Of a DNA stretch of 36,792 bases, positions 15,504 to 23,122 are shown piece after piece. The position numbers and the translations under genes were made by a program. Within the stretch, counting starts at the first letter, position 1. Each line of letters opens with the position of its first letter. The stretch comes from JADKIH01 sp031417555. Its GTDB lineage: Bacteria; Bacteroidota; Bacteroidia; AKYH767-A; 2013-40CM-41-45. The DNA lies in contig JANOVV010000066.1 of assembly GCA_031417555.1 (NCBI GenBank), positions 1-36,792 of the forward strand, read 5' to 3'. Below the pieces are notes generated by a model. That model made no database searches. It was not told where the DNA came from and worked only from the letters and a program-made list of their open reading frames with translations.

Positions 15504-17165
15504 TTATTTAATGAAATGTTTAATTTGTTGCAAAATATTATTTATAATTTCTTCCTGAAATTGGTCTAATAAAATTTCAATTTCCTTTTTAGTAAGCATC
15601 TCATGATATAGTTTCATTAATATTGTTTCATTTTCATTTCGACTAAAACTAATTGTGTATCTATGTTGTTGAAGGCTAAAATAAATATCTTTCCAAATAT
15701 CAAATGATTTGATTCCTGCTTTTCTAAATCCTCTAAAAGTAATTCCTATTCTAAACTCATTATAATGTTTAGTTTTTTTAAGAGATTGTTTAGCTTTGTT
15801 TTCATTGTCATATCCTAGAGTATCCATCCAAATCATTATTTCTGTTTCTAGGAACTGTTTAGAAATTCCTTTTAGAGAAATTAGAAGTTGTTTTTTTAAA
15901 GGAAGCAACACTTTTGTAAAAACCTTTTCTGTGTTTATTGTGTTCTTCTTTTCTTTTACCTCCGGATCATTCAATGTCTCCACTAGTTTTTTTAAGCTGT
16001 CCAATTTTTTGTCAACCGGTTTTTGAAATTTCTTCGTCTCATTATTTAATTCACGTTCGAGTTCTTTTATAGTTGGCATTTCGCTCTTAATATTTTCAGG
16101 AAGTAGTTTGTATTCTGCAACACCCATTGGAGTATTTATACCCTTTAGAGAATATTTCACCACTGTTTTATTGGGAGTTTTACATAACAATACACCTATT
16201 GTTGGTTTGTCATCGACTCCTTTCATTTGCGCATCAACAGTATTGATATAAAAGTTAAGCTTGCCTGTATATTCCGGCTTAAACTCTCCCACCTTTAACT
16301 CAAACAACACAAAGCAACGCAAATGATAATTGTAAAAAAGTAGGTCAAGAAAATAATCGTCATCCTCTACAAGCAGATTGTATTGGTTTCCTACATAGGC
16401 AAAACCACGTCCTAACTCAAGTGTAAACTTTTTAATGTGGTTGATTAGCGCATTCTCTAAATCTCGTTCCTGAAAATTTTCACCCATTGCAAGAAAATCA
16501 AAGAGGTAAGGATTCTTTAATGTTTCTCTTGCTAAGTCTGACTGAGGTCTTGGTAAAGTCGCATCGAAATTAGTGATAGCATTACCTTTTCTTTTATACA
16601 AACCACTTTCTATCTGGTGAATAAGTACATTTTTACTCCAACCATTTTGTAAGGTCTGCTGAGCATAAAATAATCGTTGGTTTTGTTCCTTTACTCTTGT
16701 TAACAATACTACATTATGCGTCCATGGAATTAATGAGACTATTTGTTGTAATTGTGCAACCACCGGTTGCACAATTACGGATTTGTCATTTTGGCGACCT
16801 TTTTTACCCCTTGCTTTCGCAGGTATTAGCTTAATATTTGATCCTCGTTGTAATTGTGCAACCGGCAGTTGCACAATTAAGAAGTTAGGATAGGCCTCAG
16901 CAAAAGAGCGCATATATTTAATATTGCGAATTGAAAATCCCTGCATGTCCGGAAATTCAGATTTCAGATCAATAGCAAGTTTATCAATAATCTTAGCTCC
17001 CCATCCTTCATTCTTTTGTTGTAGTAAAATGGTATTGCCTATTTCCCAATAAATGGAATTGAGTTCTGTATTTACAGAGCGCACAGCACGCATCCTTGCC
17101 TGCCTGATCTTTTCTTTCAGGTTGGTTAGAATGCCATCGTAATTTTTTATCGATTTACTTGCCAT
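15504..17165 (-). CDS. DUF1016 (YhcG-type) PD-(D/E)xK nuclease-domain protein with C-terminal extension
   Basis: A 553-residue protein of the DUF1016/YhcG family. The N-terminal domain (about 1-180) has the family sequences LNSIYWEIGNTI, GFSIRNIKYMRSF and WTHNVVLL. The nuclease-like domain (about 200-350) holds LDLLFYNYHLRCFVLFELKV, a PD-(D/E)xK core with Asp and Glu-x-Lys. Relatives are often found in or beside type I restriction operons, with an accessory role not fully known. Two features are unusual: a C-terminal extension of about 180 residues, and near residues 95-150 an insertion containing two copies of a VAQLQ peptide encoded by palindromic DNA (16748-16778 and 16851-16879). The ATG at 17165 overlaps the end of hsdM by 11 bases, so translation is coupled. 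Confidence 0.88.
   Translation of the reverse strand: MASKSIKNYDGILTNLKEKIRQARMRAVRSVNTELNSIYWEIGNTILLQQKNEGWGAKIIDKLAIDLKSEFPDMQGFSIRNIKYMRSFAEAYPNFLIVQLPVAQLQRGSNIKLIPAKARGKKGRQNDKSVIVQPVVAQLQQIVSLIPWTHNVVLLTRVKEQNQRLFYAQQTLQNGWSKNVLIHQIESGLYKRKGNAITNFDATLPRPQSDLARETLKNPYLFDFLAMGENFQERDLENALINHIKKFTLELGRGFAYVGNQYNLLVEDDDYFLDLLFYNYHLRCFVLFELKVGEFKPEYTGKLNFYINTVDAQMKGVDDKPTIGVLLCKTPNKTVVKYSLKGINTPMGVAEYKLLPENIKSEMPTIKELERELNNETKKFQKPVDKKLDSLKKLVETLNDPEVKEKKNTINTEKVFTKVLLPLKKQLLISLKGISKQFLETEIMIWMDTLGYDNENKAKQSLKKTKHYNEFRIGITFRGFRKAGIKSFDIWKDIYFSLQQHRYTISFSRNENETILMKLYHEMLTKKEIEILLDQFQEEIINNILQQIKHFIK
16748..16778. repeat. Palindromic repeat inside the DUF1016 gene, copy 1
   Basis: Arms of 14 bases (GTAATTGTGCAACC and its complement) around a 3-base loop, in frame within the coding sequence. 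It encodes IVQPVVAQLQ-like residues. A second copy lies 70 bp away. Confidence 0.8.
16851..16879. repeat. Palindromic repeat inside the DUF1016 gene, copy 2
   Basis: Arms TAATTGTGCAAC and GTTGCACAATTA around a 5-base loop, sharing the 12-base arm with copy 1. It encodes the IVQLPVAQLQ peptide of the insertion. Confidence 0.8.
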
Positions 17166-18774
17166 AGCCAATACATTTCAGATTTTCAGCTATCTTTTTC
17201 TCAAGAGATGCGCTTTCCTTAAACTGAGTATTTAATTTATCCACTAAAACTTTCATCTTATCCTCAAACAAAATCCCATCATCTTCTTCTGCTTCAGTGC
17301 CAACATACCTTCCGGGAGTAAGTACATTATTGTTTGCAATAACTTCTTCAAGCGAAGCACTTTTACAAAATCCCTCTACGTCTTTGTATTTACCTTTAAC
17401 ATTTCTCCATTGATGGTAAGCATCGGCAACCTGCTTTACGTCTTCATCTTCAAGAACGCGTAATCTGCGTGTTGCCATCTTTCCGAGTTTCCTGGCATCA
17501 ATAAAGAGAATTTCCTTTTTACGCTGACGGTGTTCGCCGTCTTTGCCATCGCGGTTCTTGCTGAGTATAAAAAGGCATGCAGGAATTCCTGTTGTAAGAA
17601 ATAATTTATCCGGCATTTGCACAATGCAATCCACCATTCCATTTTGTATCATGTGTTCGCGCACATTTTTCTCACCCTGGTTACCGGTTGTCATCGCACC
17701 ATTGGCCATTACAACACCAGCAGTGCCTTTGTTACTCAAATGATACCAGATCGTCTGAAACCACATGTAATTGGCATTGCCATCGGTGGTAAATAAGTCT
17801 CTCTCACCAAACAATCGCGGATCTTTTTCCGGTAAAATTTCCGGATGCCATTTGCTGATGTTGAAAGGAGGATTCATGAGTGCGTAATCCGCACGCAGAT
17901 CAGGAAGTTTATCTTCAATTAGAGAATCACCCAGTCGTAAATCAAAAGGAAGATTACGCAATAATAAATTCATTTTGCAAAGACGTAACGTTCCTTCATA
18001 ACGTTCCTGTCCGTAAATAGAAAGTTGAGAACTATCACCACCATGCGCTTTTACAAACTTGAGCGATTGAACGAACATGCCGCCACTGCCACTCGCCAGA
18101 TCCAGAATACGTCCGCGCAAAGGCTCAATCATTTCAACCAACAGTCGAACTACAGATCCCGGAGTAAAGAATTGTCCGGCACCGCTGCCTTCGGCCATGG
18201 CAAATTTGCCGATGTAATATTCGTACACCCTGCCATAAAGATCGCTTTCCGGGTTTTTAGCCTCTGAAAACTTATCGCTCGAAAACATATTGATAAGTCC
18301 GGCTGTCTGAGTCGCCGATAACTGACTCTTGACGAAGATGGGAGGTAATATTCCCTTCAACTTATCATCCCGCTCTGCAAGAATATCATCGATCAGAATA
18401 AAGGCATTGTCAACCTTTACTTTTATATCATCACTTGTTGCATTCTCGCGCAGGTAATCCCACTGTGCTTCACGGGGAAGTCGGTAAACATTTTTAGAAG
18501 TGTATTCCAGATTATCATTAAGTACTTCCTTCTTTTCTTTTTCTTTGGTTGTATAGTAATCGGATTTTTTATCTTCCAATAACATCCTCAACTCATCAAA
18601 GCGGAACTTGTACCTCTCCGAAAGGTGTTTAACAAACAAGAGCGAAAGCACAAAATCCTTATACTGATTTTCGGCTACGGCCCCACGTAATTCATTGGCA
18701 GCTTCCCACAATTCATTTTCGAAATCGATGTCGGCTTTTGGTTTGGGCTTGTGCTCTGTTTTCTTCTTTGCCAT
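17155..18774 (-). CDS. hsdM: Type I restriction enzyme, modification methyltransferase subunit
   Basis: A 539-residue N6-adenine methyltransferase that, with HsdS, protects host DNA. An N-terminal helical domain (about 15-160, HsdM_N type) precedes the catalytic domain. The SAM-binding motif I region is LDLASGSGGMF (224-234), close to the usual DPACGSGG. The catalytic motif IV is NPPF (301-304) within ALMNPPFNISKW. The sequence QFFTPGSVVRLL (201-212) is also typical. It is the first gene of the operon. The start at 18774 is well placed for MAKKKTEHKP. Its promoter must lie in the 100 bp before the second transposon (18876), or the transposon provides it; no consensus TAnnTTTG box was recognised there. 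Confidence 0.94.
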   Translation of the reverse strand: MAKKKTEHKPKPKADIDFENELWEAANELRGAVAENQYKDFVLSLLFVKHLSERYKFRFDELRMLLEDKKSDYYTTKEKEKKEVLNDNLEYTSKNVYRLPREAQWDYLRENATSDDIKVKVDNAFILIDDILAERDDKLKGILPPIFVKSQLSATQTAGLINMFSSDKFSEAKNPESDLYGRVYEYYIGKFAMAEGSGAGQFFTPGSVVRLLVEMIEPLRGRILDLASGSGGMFVQSLKFVKAHGGDSSQLSIYGQERYEGTLRLCKMNLLLRNLPFDLRLGDSLIEDKLPDLRADYALMNPPFNISKWHPEILPEKDPRLFGERDLFTTDGNANYMWFQTIWYHLSNKGTAGVVMANGAMTTGNQGEKNVREHMIQNGMVDCIVQMPDKLFLTTGIPACLFILSKNRDGKDGEHRQRKKEILFIDARKLGKMATRRLRVLEDEDVKQVADAYHQWRNVKGKYKDVEGFCKSASLEEVIANNNVLTPGRYVGTEAEEDDGILFEDKMKVLVDKLNTQFKESASLEKKIAENLKCIGYGK

Positions 18775-18875
18775 AATTTGATGAAACTAAAATTTAAAAA
18801 GGTGAATTGCGATTAAAATATGAATTCCTGCAAATTAATGAAAAAATGGGGGAAAAGAGATCTATTAGGAAATTT

Positions 18876-18892
18876 GGTAATGGCTCAATTTG
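18876..18892 (+). repeat. Terminal inverted repeat of the decayed transposon, cargo side
   Basis: GGTAATGGCTCAATTTG; 14 of 17 bases match the intact transposon's end. The following 40 bases also resemble the promoter region of the small basic protein gene. Confidence 0.85.
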
Positions 18893-18941
18893 AAAAATAG
18901 CTATTTTTGATGCATGAGCGGTTATTCTTTTCTTTGTTCTC

Positions 18942-19175
18942 ATGGCTAAGAAGCAGAAAATACCTAGAGACACCAACGAACTTGCAAAATATATTACTGA
19001 TCTTGCTACCAATCAGAAACAAGAGCCTGATCTTTATAAGGGAAAAAATCCGGCGGTTGCGGAATTGGGAAGGCTTGGAAGACTGAAAAGCGGGAAAGCT
19101 AGGGCAACAAAAATGACCCCTAATAAATGAAAAGAAATAGCTAAAAAAGCAACAAAAAGCTTATGGGGCAAGTGA
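18942..19175 (+). pseudogene. Small basic protein gene with internal stop
   Basis: Homologue of the gene at 7605-7838: 62 codons from MAKKQKIPRDTNELAKYITD to MTPNK, then TGA at 19128-19130. After the stop the same frame continues KEIAKKATKSLWGK and ends at 19175, matching the intact protein's tail. One nonsense change, probably of an Arg codon, has removed the last 14 residues. A shortened product may still be made. It fixes the correct start of the intact copy. Confidence 0.82.
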
Positions 19176-19193
19176 TGCTAAAGGATATATTTT

Positions 19194-19201
19194 TATATTT
19201 G
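19194..19201 (+). promoter_or_regulatory. -7 box before the SDH-type protease gene
   Basis: TATATTTG matches the Bacteroidota -7 consensus. The -33 position has GTG instead of TTG, 19 bases upstream. The spacing to the ATG resembles the RhuM promoter of the intact transposon. Confidence 0.55.
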
Positions 19202-19224
19202 CTTTTAATCTTAATGAAATAAAA

Positions 19225-20163
19225 ATGAGTGAAGTAACAGACGCAGCAAAAACAATACAAGATCACAGAAAAAACCCAATGTTAATTCTTGATTTAAAAG
19301 AGGTAAGAAAGTCTGATCTTTTAAATATGCACAAACTTCTTCATGGGAAAAAATTTAATACCCTTGATGTTGTATTGCAAACACCGGGAGGCGATATAGA
19401 CGCAGCATTCTTATATGCAAAACTTCTAAAGGGGTGTTGTACGAATCTTAATATTATTATTCCTTTATATGCAAAAAGTGCTGGCACATTAATATGTTTG
19501 ATTGCTGATAAAATATTAATGACAGAGTTGTCAGAACTTGGCCCACTCGATACTCAAATTAGAGAAAGTCAAGACGGCGACAGTCCGGAATACAATTCAG
19601 CCTTAAACGGCTTTAAAGCACTGGAACAAATACAACAGCACAATATTTCCACACTAGACTTAGTTACTAAGTTAATATTGGGACGGTATGAAATGAAAAT
19701 GTCTGAAGCCATTCATTTGTCGTCTGAGTTTTCTGGACAGACAAGTGGTAATTTATATAAGCATTTGAATCCAACAAAAATAGGTGAGTATGCTCGCGCT
19801 CTAGAAATAGGTGAATATTACGGGAAAATGATATTAACGAGATATAGGAATTGGAATGAACGAGATGCTGCAAACATAATTAATTTACTTGTTTATAAAT
19901 ACCCATCACACGGATTTGCTATTGATTGCCAAGAGCTTCAAAAACTCGGACTCCCAGCTGAGTTTGTTGAAAGTGAAACCGCATCTAAATTGTTTACGTT
20001 AAGGGAAAAATTATTACAATCAAAAAAAACGTCAATAGAATTGATTGAATATGAAACAAAGGGAACAAAACCTTCGAAAGGTTTAAAAACTTCTACAAAA
20101 AAGATAAGTGCGGGAGCCATAAAACATGAAAAACATAACGGCTCAGTTTCTGTTTTAAAATAA
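19225..20163 (+). CDS. SDH-family Clp-fold serine protease (transposon cargo)
   Basis: A 312-residue cytoplasmic protein of the SDH (serine dehydrogenase proteinase) branch of the ClpP/SppA fold. The oxyanion-hole sequence TPGGDIDAAFLYAKLL starts at residue 53. The nucleophile is Ser85 in PLYAKSAGTLI, followed by ADKILMTELSELGPLDTQI, typical of the family. Partner catalytic residues cannot be assigned securely. The C-terminal 40 residues are a Lys/Ser/Thr-rich tail. It has no signal peptide or membrane anchor, unlike true SppA. A TATATTTG box (19194-19201) precedes the ATG by 23 bases. Substrate and purpose are unknown. The gene is intact although the carrying transposon is not. Confidence 0.87.
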   Translation: MSEVTDAAKTIQDHRKNPMLILDLKEVRKSDLLNMHKLLHGKKFNTLDVVLQTPGGDIDAAFLYAKLLKGCCTNLNIIIPLYAKSAGTLICLIADKILMTELSELGPLDTQIRESQDGDSPEYNSALNGFKALEQIQQHNISTLDLVTKLILGRYEMKMSEAIHLSSEFSGQTSGNLYKHLNPTKIGEYARALEIGEYYGKMILTRYRNWNERDAANIINLLVYKYPSHGFAIDCQELQKLGLPAEFVESETASKLFTLREKLLQSKKTSIELIEYETKGTKPSKGLKTSTKKISAGAIKHEKHNGSVSVLK

Positions 20164-20177
20164 TATATATTTACATT

Positions 20178-20390
20178 ATGAAAACACAATGGACTTTATC
20201 TAACTGTAAGAGGCCAAACTCTAAGAACGATACAGACTTCAGCGAGCTTTTCAAATCCGAAATTTTAGATACTAGACTTTTTATATCAGACATTATTTCG
20301 AAATCACATCCTACAACGATTCATTCGGAAGAAAAGGCTTTAGAGGGAAATAACGCTAAGAGAAAGCCGTCAAAAACAGCAAATTCCTAA
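20178..20390 (+). CDS. Small protein of unknown function
   Basis: A 70-residue hydrophilic frame starting 14 bases after the SDH-type protease stop codon, on the same strand. It is rich in Ser, Lys and Asn and has no recognisable motif. Position and spacing suggest co-transcription with the protease gene; its composition would also fit a non-coding frame. Confidence 0.45.
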   Translation: MKTQWTLSNCKRPNSKNDTDFSELFKSEILDTRLFISDIISKSHPTTIHSEEKALEGNNAKRKPSKTANS

Positions 20391-20457
20391 TAATTAAGTT
20401 TTTAGGCCGAAATCACGATAATTTGATTATCAATTACTTGTATTTATATTGAGCAAT

Positions 20458-21333
20458 ATGCTTGACTGATCAAATAAAGAGGTGAATATCTAGACCATAG
20501 GTTAGCTACCGCATTTAACCAGCACCCAAATCATTATTCTCTTTAGTAAAAGAAAATTCTATTCGTGCAATCTCTCGCATCATTGGTGCAAGTAAAAATA
20601 TCATCATAAAACTTTTAGTTTTAGTTGGAATTTCCTGTCAGAAATTTCATAACAATCAAGTTGTAAATGTTGCATCGAAAAGAATACAATGTGACGAGAT
20701 TGGGTCATTCGTTGGTTCAATAGAAAAAAAACAAGTGAAGAAAATAAAGAACTTGGTCACGGTTACGTTTGGACATGGACTGCGATAGACGCAGATTCAA
20801 AACTTATCGTTTCTTGGCTTATTGCTGATCGTTCTGCTGAATCAGCTTTTGAATTTATGAATGATGTTGCAGCAAGATTAAAGAACAGAGTACAAATAAC
20901 CACTGACGGTTACAAGCCATATTTAGATGCTATTGAAGATGCGTTCTCAGGTCAAGTTGTTTTCTCACAGCTTGTAAAAATGTACGGCGCACCAATAGGA
21001 GGAAACGCAACTGAAAGAAAATATTCACCGCAAGAATGCACGGGTGCTAAGAAAGTAAAACAACTTGGCAACCCTGACAAAAAACATATTTCAACTTCTA
21101 ATGTCGAACGTCAAAACTTAACAATGATAACGCACATGAGAAGATTTACAAGGCTGACAAATGCTTTCTCAAAGAAGATTGAAAACCATTGCTATGCGAT
21201 TGCATTGCATTTCGTTTATTATAACTTTGCTAAGATTCATCAAACCATTATAGTTACTCCGGCAATGGAAGCAGGAATAACAAAAGACATAATGAGTATT
21301 GAAGAAATTGTACGTTTAACTGATAAAAAATAA
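20458..21333 (+). pseudogene. IS1-family transposase pseudogene
   Basis: Homologous to the transposase at 4732-5565 along its whole length, including the upstream TTGAC palindrome region. The first part (20458-20856) is broken by several stops and frameshifts, for example around 20500 and 20700. The last 158 codons from 20857 remain open and keep TDGYKPYL, the ERQNLTM Glu region and FTRLTNAFSKKIEN. The catalytic QCDEIW region is frameshifted (the IW codons are lost), so no active enzyme can be made. Confidence 0.88.
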
Positions 21334-21338
21334 CAGCT

Positions 21339-21563
21339 ATGTCAAAAGAGTATTTAGGAAATGTCGTATCAAAAATGGGTACGACATTTAAAGTTTTTTG
21401 GGACGATCAAAAAACAGAAGGCAAAAGACTTGTTTGGATTGCAAATACAAAAAATCCTTTAGGTGAGGTATTTGATAATTTGGGCAATGCGAGTGCTGAC
21501 ACAAAAGAGGGGGCAATGAGTATTGCTCAAGAATTAGCAGACGAAGGAACCTTTGAACATTGA
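21339..21563 (+). CDS. Small protein encoded after the transposase remnant
   Basis: A 74-residue protein starting 5 bases after the transposase stop. It has a beta-rich start (YLGNVVSKMGTTFKVFWDD) and an Ala/Glu-rich end (SADTKEGAMSIAQELADEG), and no known domain. It occupies the same slot as the 83-residue gene of the intact transposon but is not visibly related. It is intact although the upstream gene has decayed. Confidence 0.65.
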   Translation: MSKEYLGNVVSKMGTTFKVFWDDQKTEGKRLVWIANTKNPLGEVFDNLGNASADTKEGAMSIAQELADEGTFEH

Positions 21564-21571
21564 TAATATTT

Positions 21572-21588
21572 CAAACTGTACCACTACC
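21572..21588 (-). repeat. Terminal inverted repeat of the decayed transposon, transposase side
   Basis: CAAACTGTACCACTACC; 15 of 17 bases match the intact transposon's end. It lies 8 bases after the stop codon of the small gene. Confidence 0.85.
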
Positions 21589-22102
21589 AACTGGTGAGTT
21601 ACAAGACCTTTTTTCTCTTAACTTTTACCATTCTGTCTGCTATTGTGTAAAACTTTCTCAGGACAAGACACGTGGAGATTATATTACCTAGCCTGAATCA
21701 ATTATAAAAGAAATAATTAAAGTCTTATCATTAAAAATGAAATAAATAAAATTTGTAGTTCAAGGCTGGTTACATAGTTGACACCATTACTAAAGTTGTA
21801 ACCGACTTTAAGGCAACCTTAGACAAACACAAGTCCGCCGACCAAAGCCAACTTGACCAAATTAACGGACTACTTCAACATACTAGTTCTTTTGATGTAG
21901 TGTTTCCGTAGAAGAAAAATCCTGATTTTAAAAATTTTAATTCTGTTTTAATATTACTTGTCTGGTTCTTTCAATCAAACCATAAATTCAATTATTGCTT
22001 TCGAACACAACTTTATTTTCTTATATTTAACAATCGAATAAGTTATAAAAGTGTATTTCTTATTTAAGTATGTAAAGAAATAAGAAGAAATTAAAATACA
22101 TA
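21589..22102. other. Intergenic region with a possible gene remnant
   Basis: No intact gene is seen. A plus-strand open stretch 21759-21911 (50 codons without a start, containing VVTDFKATLDKHKSADQS) looks like the C-terminal piece of a degraded gene and is more GC-rich than its surroundings. The remainder is AT-rich. The last 80 bases lead into the next gene without a clear promoter. Confidence 0.45.
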
Positions 22103-22681
22103 ATGAGTAGAAGAAAGCGAAAAGTAGTTCAACATAAAAATGAATTTTGGTATAGGCATATAAGTACAAAGAATGCTATTTTAGTATTTATTCTCGGCAT
22201 TCTCAGCCTTTTGATAAAATCATGTTTTACAACTATGGCTGATTCAAAAATTCAATTTACAAGACAAAGCGTTAGTTGGAAACCTGAAATAACAAGTATG
22301 GTTATTTCCCCATCAAAGTATTGGTACTTTCCGTGGATAAAAGAAGATATAATTCCATGGGCTGTGGTTGAAGAAGAAGTTCGAAATGAAATTTTTCCAC
22401 AAGTTGATCAAATCCTTCCTAATGAAAATTATACCTTTAAATTTGGTTATGGAAATCACATAATTGAAATTCATGATTCTAGAGATTCGGATATTGCTCA
22501 TTTATGGCTCGGTTATAATATTTGGACTGATGGAAATGATAGTTTAATTAGAATAGGAAAGTCTAACAGAAAGGAGTTATGGTGTACTTATGAACGTCAT
22601 CCAGATGGATCATATCAAAAAGTAAAGGATTTTAATGTTCCGGATTCATTTAAAGTTAATTTGATTCATTTTAATTATTAA
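22103..22681 (+). CDS. Membrane-anchored protein of unknown function
   Basis: A 192-residue protein with a basic N-terminus (MSRRKRKVVQ) and one hydrophobic segment at about residues 25-43 (NAILVFILGILSLLIKS), a signal anchor. The remaining 145 residues are rich in Trp, Tyr and Ile and presumably lie outside the cytoplasm. No family is recognised. It stands alone between the decayed transposon and the replication module. Confidence 0.7.
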   Translation: MSRRKRKVVQHKNEFWYRHISTKNAILVFILGILSLLIKSCFTTMADSKIQFTRQSVSWKPEITSMVISPSKYWYFPWIKEDIIPWAVVEEEVRNEIFPQVDQILPNENYTFKFGYGNHIIEIHDSRDSDIAHLWLGYNIWTDGNDSLIRIGKSNRKELWCTYERHPDGSYQKVKDFNVPDSFKVNLIHFNY

Positions 22682-23122
22682 AATTTGGCCTCTGGTAACA
22701 AGATATCCACTCCATTTCTCATTCTTCATTCCCCGAAAAATGGAACTCGTCCTGTTCGTGTCTGTACCATCCTCAAAATGGGAAAAAAAAGTGTAAATGT
22801 GTATCCTTGTAATTTTAATAATCAAGTGTTTCATTGTCAACTATTTTATTCTTGATAAATACAAATATGTTTATGTTACAGATCTCTTTTAAAAATGTAA
22901 CAGGTCTTTTTTCCCTTATTGGTTACATTTTATTTATTACTTAATTATTTATTTATAAAATAATATTAAAAAACTGTAACCATTGTATATCAGAGCCTTT
23001 TATTCATTTACAAATGCCGGTTACAGAATTACAATTTTTATTAAGTTTTTAGATTAAGGTAAATTAAATGCAGTTTTATCTGATAGAATATCAAAATGAT
23101 CTGTCAATGGTAGACCGTTCAA
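22682..23122. other. AT-rich intergenic region with a heptamer cluster
   Basis: No gene is seen. The region is very AT-rich and holds five KGTTACA heptamers (separate entry). It lies beyond the 3' end of the primase-helicase gene and is a plausible place for a replication origin of that module. Confidence 0.5.
22874..23025. repeat. Cluster of five KGTTACA heptamers (iteron-like)
   Basis: TGTTACA at 22874 (+) and 22896 (-), GGTTACA at 22921 (+), 22975 (-) and 23019 (+). Copies alternate in orientation and start 22, 25, 54 and 44 bases apart, mostly near multiples of one helical turn. Most are followed by A/T tracts. This resembles binding sites for a replication initiator or regulator, set in AT-rich DNA beside a primase-helicase gene. 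Confidence 0.5.

Larger units (their letters stand above)
18876..21588. mobile_element. Decayed relative of the IS1-family cargo transposon (2,713 bp)
   Basis: The ends GGTAATGGCTCAATTTG (18876-18892) and CAAACTGTACCACTACC (21572-21588) match the intact transposon's inverted repeat at 14 and 15 of 17 positions. The left 75 bp, including the small basic protein gene, and the right part, including the transposase, are homologous to the intact element in inverted orientation. The middle differs: an SDH-type protease and a small gene replace the tRNA, wHTH and RhuM cargo. No target duplication is visible (GGAAATTT left, AACTGGTG right). The transposase is broken, so this copy cannot move on its own. 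Confidence 0.88.

Noticed and set aside
16748..16879. CRISPR repeats suggested by the repeated palindromes
   Set aside because: Only two copies, in frame in a coding gene, without regular spacers; no cas genes or other array in the window.
18868..21596. Target-site duplication of the decayed transposon
   Set aside because: GGAAATTT on the left and AACTGGTG on the right do not match; flanks have changed or been deleted.
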